A stretch of 64,000 nt of DNA, taken from assembly GCF_004114995.1 (NCBI RefSeq), contig NZ_SDJP01000007.1, forward strand, positions 1 to 64,000, in the 5' to 3' direction. The notes beneath the pieces were generated by a model. It saw only the letters and a program-made list of their open reading frames with translations, did not search any database and was not told the DNA's origin. The position numbers and the translations under genes were made by a program. The DNA comes from Halorubrum amylolyticum. Its GTDB lineage: Archaea > Halobacteriota > Halobacteria > Halobacteriales > Haloferacaceae. This document shows positions 7,002 to 15,923 of this stretch, one piece after another (position 1 is the stretch's first letter; the number at the start of each line of letters is the position of its first letter).

Positions 7002-9371
7002 GTGACAGACGCCCCGCAGTGGACCGACATCTTCGGCCACGCAGAGCCGTATCCCGAGCAGGCCGACGGGATCGACGCCGCGATCGACGCCGCCGAGGAC
7101 GGCGGCTTCCTCGCCTTGGAGGGCGCGTGCGGGACGGGCAAGACGATGCTCGCGCTCACGGCCGGACTCGACCGCGTCCGCGACCCCGACTCCGAGTTCG
7201 AGCGCGTGTTCGTCCTCACGAGCGTCAAACAGCAGCTCCGGCAGTTCGAGACGGATCTCGAGACGATCAACGGAGACCTCCCCGACGGGTACGACCCGGT
7301 CTCCGGACTCACCCTCGTCGGGAAGGCCGACGTGTGTCCGTACGCCCGCGAGAACCGCGGCAGAATCGACCGCGAGAACGTGTACGAGCGCTGCGAGGGG
7401 CTCCGCGAGCGCACCCGCAACCTCGTCGGCGACGGGGGCGGGACCACGGCCTCGAACCTCGTGAGCGAGGCGCAGAGCCAGCAGGTCGGGCTGATGGACT
7501 CGGGGTCCGCGGGGAAGGCCGGCGCGAGCGGCGACGACGCGCCCGCCGCCGACTATCTCACCGTCGACGGCGAGCCCACCCCGTACCGGCCGGACACCGA
7601 GGAGTTCGAGGGCACCGAGTTCTGTCCGTTCTACGCCGGCTTCCTCGACGACCTCCCGGAAGACGGCGACCCCGCAGAGGCGGTCCCGTTCGACGTGACC
7701 GAACTCGGCCACGTCGGACCGACCGAGCTGGTCCGGCTCGCCGCCGGTCACGGAACCTGCCCGCACTCGATCATGGGCGCGCTCGTTCCCGAGGTCGAGG
7801 TCGTCATCGGCAACTACTACCACGCGTTCGACCCCGTGACGACGGGCACGTTCACCGGCGCGCTGCTGGACGACTCGACGTTCGTCGTCTGCGACGAGGC
7901 GCACATGCTCGAACCGCGCGTGCGCGACCTCGTGAGCGACCGGGTCGCCGACGCCAGCCTCCGCGACGCGGAGAACGAGCTCACGCGCGTCGTCCAGCCG
8001 CTCTCCTTCGAGACGGCGGGCGCGGAGTCGGACGACGCCGAGCTCGTGCGCGGCGAACTCGAAGACGCCGACGTGAGCGTCGAGGAGATCGAGTCTGTCC
8101 GGGAGTTCTACGCCGACCTCCGCGGCGAACTCGACAGGCGGGTGACCGAGCGACTGGACCGCGAGCGCCCCGACTGGCGGGCGTCGATGCGAGAGCTCGA
8201 CGACGACGAGGTCGCCCTCCGCGACCCGGAGGAGCCGGCCGAAGACGAGATTACGACGTGGGCGAAGCGGGAGGGGTACGGCGACCGCGTCTGGGCCCGC
8301 GCGGAGCAGGTGGGCGCGGTCGTCAAGCGCGTGCTCGACTCGCTGGAAGACGAGGACAAAAAGCGCGCCGCGCCGGGCGTCGGCCGGACCCTCAACGCGT
8401 GGTACCGCGAGGACCACGAGGAGTTCTTCCGCGCGATCGACTTGGAGCGGACGTGGGACGAGACGGCGCCGCCGGACTCGTGGCGGCGCGCGTACAACGC
8501 GAGCCTCGCGCTGTACAACTGCCTGCCGAGCGAGCCGATCGGCGACCGGCTCGCGGAGTTCGGCGGCGGCGTGTTGATGAGCGCGACGCTGGAGCCGATG
8601 GACGTGTTCCGTGAGGTGACCGGCCTCGACCACCTCGAAGAGCGAGGCCGCCCGGTCGTCGAGCGTACCTACGGGCTCTCCTTCCCCGAGGAGAACCGCG
8701 AGAGCTTCGCGGTCGACGCGCCCAAGTTCACGTATCAGAACCGCGGCGCGCTCGGCGAGGAGAACGACACCAGGCTCGCGCACCTCGACGCGGCCGCGGC
8801 GGTGGCGGACCGCGAGGGGAACGTGCTCGTCGGGACGCCGAGCTACGCGGAGGCGACGTGGATGGCCGAGTCGCTCTCGGAGCGGCTCGACAAGCCGGTG
8901 CTGCTCGACGAGTCGTCCGGCGACCGCGCCACGGAGTCGCTGAAGGACGACTTCTTCGCGGGCGACGGGAAAGTGCTCGTGACGAGCCTCCGCGGGACGC
9001 TCACCGAGGGCGTCGACTACCGCGGCGACCGCCTGTCGGCCGCCGTGGTCTGTGGCGTCCCGATCATCAACACGGCGCGGCCCCGGACGCGGGCGGTGAT
9101 CACCGCCTACGACAGGCGGTTCGAGTCGGGGTTCGAGACCGCGCTCACCGTGCCGGCGGTCCGGAAGGCCCGGCAGGCCGTCGGTCGGGTCATCCGCGGT
9201 CCGGACGAGCGCGGGGTCCGCCTCCTGCTCGACGCCCGATACGCCCGCGAGTCGTGGAACAGTGTCCGGGAGTACCTCCCGGACCACGAGCGCGAGGAGT
9301 ATCAGCCGGTGAGCCCGGACATGCTCGGACTCGCGCTCGACCGGTTCGAGCGACGGGTCAGCGGCGAGTAA
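7002..9371 (+). CDS. XPD/Rad3-type Fe-S DNA helicase
   Basis: The 789-aa superfamily 2 helicase carries Walker A GACGTGKT (residues 41-48), four cysteines of the Fe-S domain (112, 131, 208, 253), the DEAH box (298-301), motif III-like MSATLEP and the C-terminal QAVGRVIRG motif VI. These are hallmarks of the 5'-3' XPD/DinG helicases of repair and transcription-coupled processes. I chose GTG at 7002 (VTDAPQWTD) because GTTTAAC at 6969-6976 forms a TATA element just upstream; the ATG-based longer frame overlaps the HAD gene and has a low-complexity N-terminus. A large insert between Cys131 and Cys208 is Gly/Ser/Ala-rich. Confidence 0.9.
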   Translation: MTDAPQWTDIFGHAEPYPEQADGIDAAIDAAEDGGFLALEGACGTGKTMLALTAGLDRVRDPDSEFERVFVLTSVKQQLRQFETDLETINGDLPDGYDPVSGLTLVGKADVCPYARENRGRIDRENVYERCEGLRERTRNLVGDGGGTTASNLVSEAQSQQVGLMDSGSAGKAGASGDDAPAADYLTVDGEPTPYRPDTEEFEGTEFCPFYAGFLDDLPEDGDPAEAVPFDVTELGHVGPTELVRLAAGHGTCPHSIMGALVPEVEVVIGNYYHAFDPVTTGTFTGALLDDSTFVVCDEAHMLEPRVRDLVSDRVADASLRDAENELTRVVQPLSFETAGAESDDAELVRGELEDADVSVEEIESVREFYADLRGELDRRVTERLDRERPDWRASMRELDDDEVALRDPEEPAEDEITTWAKREGYGDRVWARAEQVGAVVKRVLDSLEDEDKKRAAPGVGRTLNAWYREDHEEFFRAIDLERTWDETAPPDSWRRAYNASLALYNCLPSEPIGDRLAEFGGGVLMSATLEPMDVFREVTGLDHLEERGRPVVERTYGLSFPEENRESFAVDAPKFTYQNRGALGEENDTRLAHLDAAAAVADREGNVLVGTPSYAEATWMAESLSERLDKPVLLDESSGDRATESLKDDFFAGDGKVLVTSLRGTLTEGVDYRGDRLSAAVVCGVPIINTARPRTRAVITAYDRRFESGFETALTVPAVRKARQAVGRVIRGPDERGVRLLLDARYARESWNSVREYLPDHEREEYQPVSPDMLGLALDRFERRVSGE

Positions 9372-9473
9372 AGCGCCGGCCAAGGAGACCGCTGAGACGA
9401 TGGCAGGGGCGACAGAGGGTCAGGGGACGGCAGTCAGAATTACCACTCACTTAACGTCCCGTTTGGCGCGGGT

Positions 9474-9668
9474 ATGGGGCTCGTAACTAACGCACCACAG
9501 CACCCGTGCGTTCACATGCAACGACCGACACCGAAAGAGCGGTACCACGTCGTCTGCAGGGAGTGCCGGCTCGAACGGCTGTTCGACGTCGTCGACGACG
9601 CGAACGGCCTCGAGCGAGAACACGCCGAGGAGACCGGTCACCGGGTCGTCGTCGGCCGCGTTCGATAG
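9474..9668 (+). CDS. Small zinc-finger-like protein (64 aa)
   Basis: The product has Cys28-x2-Cys31 and His50-x5-His56, a C2H2-like zinc site. Such short zinc-finger proteins are abundant in haloarchaea and mostly uncharacterised. CTTAAC at 9449-9454 places a TATA element about 22 nt before the ATG, supporting this start over the internal Met15. It converges with the M24 peptidase, ending 1 nt before that gene's 3' end. Confidence 0.6.
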   Translation: MGLVTNAPQHPCVHMQRPTPKERYHVVCRECRLERLFDVVDDANGLEREHAEETGHRVVVGRVR

Positions 9669-9669
9669 C

Positions 9670-10844
9670 TCACACCACGTTCGAGTCGATGTCGCGCGGG
9701 AAGTTCGTGAGCCGCTCGGTCCCCGACTCCGTTATCGCCACCGTGTCGGAGTGGCGGTACCCGTACTCGTCGGTGTAGAGCCCCGGCTCGATCGTGTACA
9801 CCTGTCCGGGCGCCATGCGGGCGTCGTTGCCGTCGTAGCGCTCGCCCCACCCGCGGTCGATGTACGGCGGTTCGCGGGCGCCGAGCCCGATGTTGTGGCC
9901 GACGTGGTGGCGGGCCAGATCGGTCACGCCCTGCTCCTCGAAGTACCCCCACACGGCTCGGTCGACCTCCGTGACCGGAACCCCCGGTCCGAGCGCGTCG
10001 ATCGCGAGGGTCTGCGCCTCCACCATCAGCTCGAAGTAGTGCTCCTGCTCGTCGGTGTACTCCCCGACGAACATCGTCCGCTCCAGCTCCGAGCGGTAGC
10101 CGTCGACGTTCGCGGCCGCGCCCGTCACGAGCACGTCGCCCTCGGCGAGCCGCTCGTTGGGGGTGTGCCCGTGCGGGAGCGCGGTCTCCTCGCCGGAGAT
10201 GTAGCCGGCGTGGACCGGGCCGTCGTCGCGGACCGGATGCTGTACGCGTCCCCGAGCGCGTCCAGCATCGCCCGCGAGGCCTCGGTCGACGCGCGCTGCG
10301 AGACCGTCGCAGGGTGCGCGCCCGGCTCCGAGAGGTCGGCGAGGTGGCGATGGCCGAGGTTCGCCCACTTCGCGGACTCGCGGATCAGGTCGACCTCGGC
10401 GTCGGACTTCTCCCAGTGCAGGCGGTCGACCCACGACTGCGTCTCGACGCCGACGGACTCCGAGAGCGCCGGCCCCTCGTACCCCATCACGCCGGGCGCG
10501 CCGTCGGCGTCGGTCGCGACCCGGTCGGCGCCGAGCCCGTCGAGCATCTCGACGGCGACCGCGATCGGCTCGCCGCCGGGGTAATCGAAGTAGTGGTGGA
10601 CCGCGTCGATCCGCGGGTTCGGCTCGACGCGCTCGACCTCCGGCCTGGGGACGACGACCTCGACGCGGTCGTCCGTCACCGCGAGGACGATCGGACGCTC
10701 CGTCTGGACGTGGTGGAACCCGGTGAGGTACTCGATCGCCGTCGTGCCGAACCACGTCGCCGCGTCGGCGTCCGTCGCCGCGAGCCCGTCGCGGACCGCC
10801 GCGAGGCGGTCGTCGTACGCGTCGTCGGGGAGTCGCGTCGCCAT
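9670..10844 (-). pseudogene. M24 family (Xaa-Pro peptidase-like) gene with a frameshift
   Basis: The reading frame from ATG 10844 encodes a creatinase-like N-terminal domain up to about 10240. The C-terminal pita-bread domain (HAGYISGEE ... GHNIGLGAREPP ... YTIEPGLY) continues in another frame from about 10230 to 9670. The total span of 1175 nt is not a multiple of three. One lost base in the GACCGG run near 10231-10236 would explain it. The usual M24 metal ligands are also altered: the first Asp is absent in LVTGAA, the second is Glu in RSELERT, and the last Glu is missing in YRHSDTVA. A TATA element at 10867-10874 is intact. Could be a sequencing error or a recent loss. Confidence 0.8.
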
Positions 10845-10930
10845 GGCTCACGATCCGGAACCGGGGGATAAACCGTCGGATAGCGGAACGGGGTGGCGGG
10901 CGAAAAGCGGGATCGCCTCTCCGCAGACCG

Positions 10931-11542
10931 TCAGTTCTCGCGGCGGGCGAACGCGAGGTTACCGGAGACGTTCTTGATGTAGGCCGTGACCGTCTCGCCC
11001 TCCTGTGCGCCGGGGACGAAGATCGTGTACTCGCCGCGCTCTGCGACGCCGTCACCCTTGCGGCCGGTGCCGACGATCTCGAGCTCGTACGTGTTGCCGG
11101 ACTCGATCGCCTCCTCCTGCCGCTGGGTGTTCGAGATGTTCTGCTTGGCGACGGGCCGGAACGCCCCGCAGGCCTCACACCGGAGCATCGGCGTCCGGTT
11201 TTCGGTCTCCAGTCGGGTGTCGGGGAGGCCGCACTCCGAGCAGGTGACGAACGACTCGATGTACGAGTCGATCGCGGCCTGGAAGTTGCGCTCGCGGAAG
11301 TTCCCGCTGTAGCGCGCGCGCCCGTCCTCGTACTGGCCGGCGGTACCGAGCTCCTGCTGGATCTTCGAGTGGACGTGTTCGGGGTCGCGGCTCAACGCGT
11401 CGGCGATCGCGGAGAGGTTCGTCAGCCGGGTGAACGCACCGTCCTTCTGCGTCTCCGGGTTCGGAACCGACAGCCGCTCGTCGGAGCCGTCGAGGTCCGG
11501 AACCTCCTCCATCGCACGGTCGAGGCTCGATTCGTAGTCCAT
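10931..11542 (-). CDS. eif2b: Translation initiation factor aIF2 subunit beta
   Basis: The 203-aa protein is the beta subunit of aIF2, the GTPase complex that delivers initiator Met-tRNA to the small ribosomal subunit. It has an alpha/beta core (about residues 60-100), a zinc ribbon with CSECG and CEACG (about 98-126), and a C-terminal TRAM-type beta domain (about 143-203) found in haloarchaeal versions. Length agrees with haloarchaeal orthologues. It lies 145 nt downstream of the initiator tRNA gene on the same strand, the tRNA that this factor binds. Confidence 0.92.
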   Translation of the reverse strand: MDYESSLDRAMEEVPDLDGSDERLSVPNPETQKDGAFTRLTNLSAIADALSRDPEHVHSKIQQELGTAGQYEDGRARYSGNFRERNFQAAIDSYIESFVTCSECGLPDTRLETENRTPMLRCEACGAFRPVAKQNISNTQRQEEAIESGNTYELEIVGTGRKGDGVAERGEYTIFVPGAQEGETVTAYIKNVSGNLAFARREN

Positions 11543-11687
11543 ACGGAACGGAACGGTGGCGCGACGGAAATCGCTTCCGGGTTCGGGATCGAGCGACGGC
11601 GACGCGGCTACGAGACGAGAGACGGGACCGAAAATCGAACGAGGAGGAACCGAACGCGTGACTCGGCGCGTGGCGTTCGTCCAGAAA

Positions 11688-11762
11688 TAGCGGGAGGTAG
11701 ATTTGAACTACCGATCTCCGGGTTATGAGCCCGGCGGAATCTCCTGGCTATCCCATCCCGCT
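11688..11762 (-). tRNA. Initiator tRNA-Met (CAT)
   Basis: The minus strand folds as a 75-nt tRNA. The acceptor stem pairs AGCGGGA with TCCCGCT, the anticodon loop is CTCATAA, and the T arm contains GTTCAAATC. The anticodon stem CCGGG/CCCGG includes three consecutive G-C pairs, and position 1 is A paired with T at 72, both marks of the archaeal initiator rather than elongator. The discriminator base is A and CCA is not encoded. No intron is seen. Confidence 0.92.
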
Positions 11763-11878
11763 ATCATATCAAAACCGTGTGCGACTGTTAAGGGTTCTGA
11801 TCCCGTCGCCCGTGTGCGATTCGTCCACGAAGCGTTTATATATCGATCGAGGCGGTCGCCGTCGGTTGCCGCCGACCG

Positions 11879-12115
11879 TCAGGCGGTCTCATCGGGGGCC
11901 GGATCGGCGCTCGCTGCCGCGTACTGCTGGCGGAACCGGAGTGCGGCGAGCGCGCCGACCGCGAAGCCGATCGGCAACAGAGCGTCGGCGGGATCGCCCG
12001 AGAACGCGCGGGGAGCGGTCAACCCCGCCATCACGGCGAACAGCAGCGCCATCAGCCCGGCGATCGGGACCACGTAGCCGTCGGTGACCGGTGTCCGGTC
12101 GGATTCGTCGCTCAT
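11879..12115 (-). CDS. Small membrane protein (78 aa)
   Basis: A short protein with a polar, Asp/Ser-rich N-terminus (residues 1-13) and two hydrophobic segments (about 14-32 and 43-61) followed by a charged tail ending PDETA. No family is recognised; similar two-TM proteins are common in haloarchaea. The start at 12115 (MSDESDR) is preferred over a longer frame whose first 48 residues are repetitive Arg/Ser/Ile and come from the DNA repeat upstream. It is divergent from the acyl-CoA ligase. Confidence 0.55.
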   Translation of the reverse strand: MSDESDRTPVTDGYVVPIAGLMALLFAVMAGLTAPRAFSGDPADALLPIGFAVGALAALRFRQQYAAASADPAPDETA

Positions 12116-12178
12116 GCGAGTACCCTCGGGCGGACAGATTAAAAACCCGAGGCGGATGCGACCGGAGCGGGCACGCCC

Positions 12179-12223
12179 GGAACAGATACGGCTTGAACAG
12201 ATACGGCCGGAGCAGATGCGGAC
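12179..12223. repeat. Three tandem 15-bp units
   Basis: Units starting GAACAGATACGG occur in tandem about every 15 bp (third copy GAGCAGATGCGG) in the intergenic space between the 78-aa membrane protein and the acyl-CoA ligase, 40-85 bp before the ligase TATA box. Confidence 0.6.
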
Positions 12224-12261
12224 CGAGCGATCACGGCGTCCGCCTTGCGTCGGCCGCAAAC

Positions 12262-12269
12262 GCTTTTAT
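12262..12269 (+). promoter_or_regulatory. TATA box of the acyl-CoA ligase
   Basis: CTTTTATG lies about 26 nt before the ATG at 12293, predicting a leaderless transcript and deciding between this start and the longer frame beginning at 12245, which would start upstream of the TATA box. Confidence 0.6.
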
Positions 12270-12292
12270 GCATCATAGATAGTGATAAACCG

Positions 12293-13909
12293 ATGCGAAA
12301 ACCGCTACTGACGACGGACTTCCTGGACCGGGCGCGGCGCCACTACGCCGACGAGGAGGCCGTCCTCGCCACGGACGGGACGCGGCACACCTACGCCGAG
12401 TTGGGCGAGCGCGCCGATCGGTTCTCCGCCGCCCTTCAGGAGCGCGGGATCGAGAAGGGGGACCGCGTCGCGGTGTTGGACCCGAACACCCACTATCACC
12501 TAGCGGCAGCCTACGGCGCGATGCAGATCGGGGCGGTTCATACCCCGCTGAACTACCGACTCACCCCCGACGATTTCTCGTACATGCTCTCGGACGCCGA
12601 CGTCGACGCCATCTACGCCGACGCCGAGTACGCCGCGAACGTCGAGGCGGTCCGCGAGGAGGTGCCGACCGAGACGTTCCTCACGAACGACGCCGACGCG
12701 GTCGATGGCGACTGGGAGTCGTTCGACGCGGCGCTCGACGACGCCGATCCCGACGCCTACGAGCGCCCGGAGATGGACGAGGACGACGTGATCACGATTA
12801 ACTACACCTCGGGGACCACCGGCGACCCGAAGGGCGTCTGTCGCACCCACCGCGCCGAGACGCTCCACGCCTACCTGATCACGATCCACCAAGAGATCGA
12901 CGACGACGACGTGTACCTCTGGACGCTCCCGATGTTCCACGTCAACGGCTGGGGGCACATCTACGCGATCACGGGGATGGGCGCCCGCCACGTCTGTACC
13001 CGCGGCGTCGACGTCGCGGAGACGTTCGACCGAATCCGCAATGAGGACGTGTCGTACTTCTGTGCGGCGCCGACCGTGCTCAACATGCTCGGCGACCACT
13101 ACGCCGAGCACGGCGGCGCGACGACCGGCGCCAACGACGTGCGGGTCGCCACCGCGGGCGCGGCGCCGCCGGAGGCGACGATCCGCACCGTCGAGGAGGA
13201 GTTCGGCTGGGACCTCAAACACGTCTACGGCGCGACCGAGACGGGGCCGCTCGTGACGACTTCGGACGCCAAGCGCCACTACGACGCCGACGCCGACGAC
13301 CGGTTCGCGGTCAAGAAGACGCAGGGGATCGGCTACCTCGGGACCGACGTGCGCGTCGTCGACGAGAACGGCGAGGACGTGGCCGCCGACGGCGAGACGA
13401 TCGGCGAAATCGTCGTCCGCGGCAACCAAGTGATGGACCGCTACTGGAACAAGCCCGAGGCCACCGAGGCGGCGTTCTCGGAGCGGCTGGAGGGGTACTA
13501 CCACATGGGCGATCTGGCCGTCGTCGACGAGGACGGCTTCGTCTCGATCCAAGATCGGAAAAAAGACATCATCATCTCTGGCGGGGAGAACATCTCCTCG
13601 ATCGAGTTGGAGGACACCCTCTTCGAGCACGACGTCGTCTCCGACGTGGCCGTCATCCCCGCCCCCGACGAGCGGTGGGGCGAGACCCCGAAGGCGTTCG
13701 TCGTCCCGGAGCGCGGCGACCCCGGCGACCCGGGCGCGACGCCCGAGGAACTCAAGGCGTTCGTCCGCGAGCGCGTCGCCGACTACAAGACGCCCGGCGA
13801 GGTGGAGTTCGTCACCGACCTCCCGACGACGGCGACCGGGAAGATCCAGAAGTACGAACTCCGCGAGCGCGAGTGGGACGAGGAAGACCGGATGGTCGGA
13901 GAGGGGTAG
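12293..13909 (+). CDS. Long-chain fatty-acid-type acyl-CoA synthetase
   Basis: The 538-aa enzyme belongs to the ANL adenylating family, which activates a carboxylic acid with ATP and joins it to CoA. It carries the P-loop YTSGTTGDPKG (about residue 170), the VYGATETGP motif, MGDLAVVDEDGF with the hinge, and the catalytic Lys in TATGKIQKYEL near the C-terminus. Chain-length preference cannot be read; closest family style is medium/long-chain fatty acid ligases of beta-oxidation. It ends 30 nt before the convergent ftsY. Monocistronic, leaderless. Confidence 0.85.
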   Translation: MRKPLLTTDFLDRARRHYADEEAVLATDGTRHTYAELGERADRFSAALQERGIEKGDRVAVLDPNTHYHLAAAYGAMQIGAVHTPLNYRLTPDDFSYMLSDADVDAIYADAEYAANVEAVREEVPTETFLTNDADAVDGDWESFDAALDDADPDAYERPEMDEDDVITINYTSGTTGDPKGVCRTHRAETLHAYLITIHQEIDDDDVYLWTLPMFHVNGWGHIYAITGMGARHVCTRGVDVAETFDRIRNEDVSYFCAAPTVLNMLGDHYAEHGGATTGANDVRVATAGAAPPEATIRTVEEEFGWDLKHVYGATETGPLVTTSDAKRHYDADADDRFAVKKTQGIGYLGTDVRVVDENGEDVAADGETIGEIVVRGNQVMDRYWNKPEATEAAFSERLEGYYHMGDLAVVDEDGFVSIQDRKKDIIISGGENISSIELEDTLFEHDVVSDVAVIPAPDERWGETPKAFVVPERGDPGDPGATPEELKAFVRERVADYKTPGEVEFVTDLPTTATGKIQKYELREREWDEEDRMVGEG

Positions 13910-13938
13910 CTAAAAAACCGGTGGGGTAACCGCCCGCC

Positions 13939-15048
13939 TCAGTCCTCGCCGAGCAGGCTCTCGACGAGCTCCTCGGGCTCGAACAGGGTGAGGTCGTCGT
14001 ACCCCTGTCCCGTGCCGAGGAAGAGGATCGGCTTCCCGGTGACGTACGCCACGGAGATGGCGGCGCCGCCGGAGGAGTCGGCGTCGGCCTTCGTCAGGAT
14101 GGCGCCGTCGATCTCGGCGGCCTCGTTGAACTCCTTCGCGCGGTTCACCGCGTCCTGCCCCGCGACCGCCTCGTCGACGAACAGGGTCATGTCCGGATCG
14201 ACGACGCGGTCGATCTTCTCCAGTTGGGCCATCAGGTCGTCGCTCGTGTGGAGCCTGCCCGCGGTGTCGCCGAGGACGACGTCGACGTCGTTCGCCTCGG
14301 CGTACTCGACGCCGTCGTAGATCACGGCGGCGGGGTCGCCGCCCTGGTCGTGGGAGATGAGCTCCCGGTCGAGCCGATCGGCGTGCTCCTGGATCTGCTC
14401 GTTGGCGCCCGCTCGGTAGGTGTCGCCGTTCGCCATCACCGACGAGTAGCCACGGTCGGCGAGCCACTCCGAGAGCTTCGCGATGCTCGTCGTCTTGCCG
14501 ACGCCGTTGACGCCGGTGAAGACGATGGTGACCGGCTTGTCGGCCTCGGCGATCCGTTCCTCGAAGTCGAACTGGCCGACGGCGATCACGTCGAGGAGGG
14601 CGTCGTGGAGCGCCGACTCGACGAGCTCGCCGGTCGTCTCGACCTGCTTGCGGGACTCGCCGAGCATCTTCTCGCGGACGGTCTCGAGGATGCGCTCGGC
14701 GACGCTCATCTCCACGTCGCTTTCGAGCAGGGCCATTTCGAGGTCCCACAGCGGCTCCTCTAAGTCCCCCTCCTCGATGATGATCCGGCCGGTCGCGAAC
14801 GCCTTCGCGCGCTGGAAGGTGCTGGGCTCGGTGTCGTCACCGTCGCCGTCGTCGCCCGCCGGGGGGCCTTCCGCCGGCGATCGAGCGGCGTCGGCCTCGC
14901 GCTCCGCGGGCTGGTCGGCCTCGGAAGACTCGGCGGCGGCGCTCTCGGTCTCCTCCGACTCGTCCGGCTCCGCGGGCTCCTCGACCTCGGCGTTCTCCTC
15001 GACGTCCTCCCGGAACCCGGAGAGCTTGTCTTTCAGTCCGTCGAACAC
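13939..15048 (-). CDS. ftsY: Signal recognition particle receptor FtsY
   Basis: FtsY is the membrane-associated GTPase that docks the SRP-ribosome complex. The 369-aa protein has a highly acidic N-terminal A domain (about residues 12-75), a helical N domain, and the SRP GTPase G domain with GVNGVGKTTS (about 178), the DTAGR box and TKAD (G4). The order and the closing GTGQGYDDL motif are typical. It is the last gene of the rpl39e-rpl31e-eif6-rpl18a-pfdA-ftsY cluster, following pfdA by 9 nt, so co-transcription is likely. Confidence 0.95.
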   Translation of the reverse strand: MFDGLKDKLSGFREDVEENAEVEEPAEPDESEETESAAAESSEADQPAEREADAARSPAEGPPAGDDGDGDDTEPSTFQRAKAFATGRIIIEEGDLEEPLWDLEMALLESDVEMSVAERILETVREKMLGESRKQVETTGELVESALHDALLDVIAVGQFDFEERIAEADKPVTIVFTGVNGVGKTTSIAKLSEWLADRGYSSVMANGDTYRAGANEQIQEHADRLDRELISHDQGGDPAAVIYDGVEYAEANDVDVVLGDTAGRLHTSDDLMAQLEKIDRVVDPDMTLFVDEAVAGQDAVNRAKEFNEAAEIDGAILTKADADSSGGAAISVAYVTGKPILFLGTGQGYDDLTLFEPEELVESLLGED

Positions 15049-15057
15049 GGTCGGTCG

Positions 15058-15516
15058 TTACTCCTCGTCGCCCTGGCCCTGCTGCATCTGCTGCATCTGC
15101 TGTTGCTGCATCTGCTGTTGCATCTGCTGGGCCTGCTGTTCGAGCTCGTCGCTCTCGCTTTCGAGCTCGTCGACCTCTTCCTGCGTCTCCTCGATGCGGT
15201 CGTCGAGCGCGTCGCGCTTGCGACCGAGCACGTCGATCGCGTCCCCCTCGCTCTGCTCCGCGGAGTAGTTGCCGCCGAGCGAGACGATTATCTCGTCGAT
15301 GTCCTGGACCTCGGCGCGCACGTAGGCGCCGCCGCCGAGCGGGACCTGCACCGTCGAGCCCGAATCGAGGGTCTCGATGGCCTCGATCGCGTCGTCGATG
15401 TCGGACTGCTCCTCGCGGTAGTCGGCGATCTCGGCTTCGAGCGCCTCGATCTCCTCTTCGAGCGCCTGCAGCTCCTGGGAGAGCTGCTGGAGCTGCTGTT
15501 GCCCGCCGCCCATCAT
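15058..15516 (-). CDS. pfdA: Prefoldin alpha subunit
   Basis: Prefoldin is a hexameric chaperone that holds unfolded proteins in coiled-coil tentacles. The 152-aa subunit has an N-terminal coiled coil (about residues 5-45), a central beta-hairpin region (VQVPLGGGAYVRAEV) and a C-terminal coiled coil ending in a Met/Gln-rich tail with tandem QQM units. The start ATG overlaps the rpl18a stop (ATGA), marking translational coupling. The Gln/Met repeat tail is encoded by a run of CTGCTG-like triplets and could vary in length. Confidence 0.93.
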   Translation of the reverse strand: MMGGGQQQLQQLSQELQALEEEIEALEAEIADYREEQSDIDDAIEAIETLDSGSTVQVPLGGGAYVRAEVQDIDEIIVSLGGNYSAEQSEGDAIDVLGRKRDALDDRIEETQEEVDELESESDELEQQAQQMQQQMQQQQMQQMQQGQGDEE

Positions 15517-15689
15517 GCCGCGGACACCCCCTCGATCTCGATCTGGGTGCGCTTCCGGTTGTGCTGGCTCCCGACCGTGGTGTAGATGCGCTCGCGGGCG
15601 ACGTTCTCGTTCTCCGCCTCGACATCCTTGGTGAACGGCTGGAAGCCGTCTCGACTCTGGAACCGTCCACTCACCGTGTAGGTACTCAT
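15513..15689 (-). CDS. rpl18a: Ribosomal protein L18a/L20e (LX)
   Basis: This 58-aa large-subunit protein (also called LX) begins MSTYTVSGRFQ and has the family pattern of a small alpha/beta domain with RERIYTTVGS and a basic NRKRTQI segment. I use the ATG at 15689; an in-frame ATG at 15695 adds only two residues. Its stop overlaps pfdA by four nucleotides. A possible box A (minus strand CTTTTTAGG, 15722-15730) suggests an internal promoter in addition to read-through from eif6. Confidence 0.9.
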   Translation of the reverse strand: MSTYTVSGRFQSRDGFQPFTKDVEAENENVARERIYTTVGSQHNRKRTQIEIEGVSAA

Positions 15690-15748
15690 GTTCACCGATC
15701 CGGCAGGGACAGGGAAGTATCTTCCTAAAAAGCGGGACGCGATCGGTC

Positions 15749-15830
15749 GCGGAGCAGTTCGACGGACCGCCGCGGAGCAGTTCGACGGACCGCCGCGGAG
15801 CGGTTCGACGGACCGCCGCGGAGCGGTTCG
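15749..15830. repeat. 23-bp tandem repeat, 3.5 copies
   Basis: Units beginning GCGGAGCAGTTCGACGG lie head to tail at 15749-15771, 15772-15794 and 15795-15817, followed by 13 bp of a fourth. Copies three and four share one A-to-G change. The array occupies the intergenic space between eif6 and rpl18a inside a translation operon, upstream of the putative rpl18a promoter. Confidence 0.85.
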
Positions 15831-15923
15831 CTCCCGGCCGAGACGGCGGTCGTCGGACGCCTCGACCGACCGGTTTCGTCGCCCGTCCGACGGCGGCCCG
15901 AAACGCCGGACCGGATGCGGCCG

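Noticed and set aside
6972..9383. Very long antisense frame of 803 codons opposite the helicase
   Set aside because: Typical shadow frame in high-GC DNA: Arg/Val/Leu-rich, no motif, no promoter.
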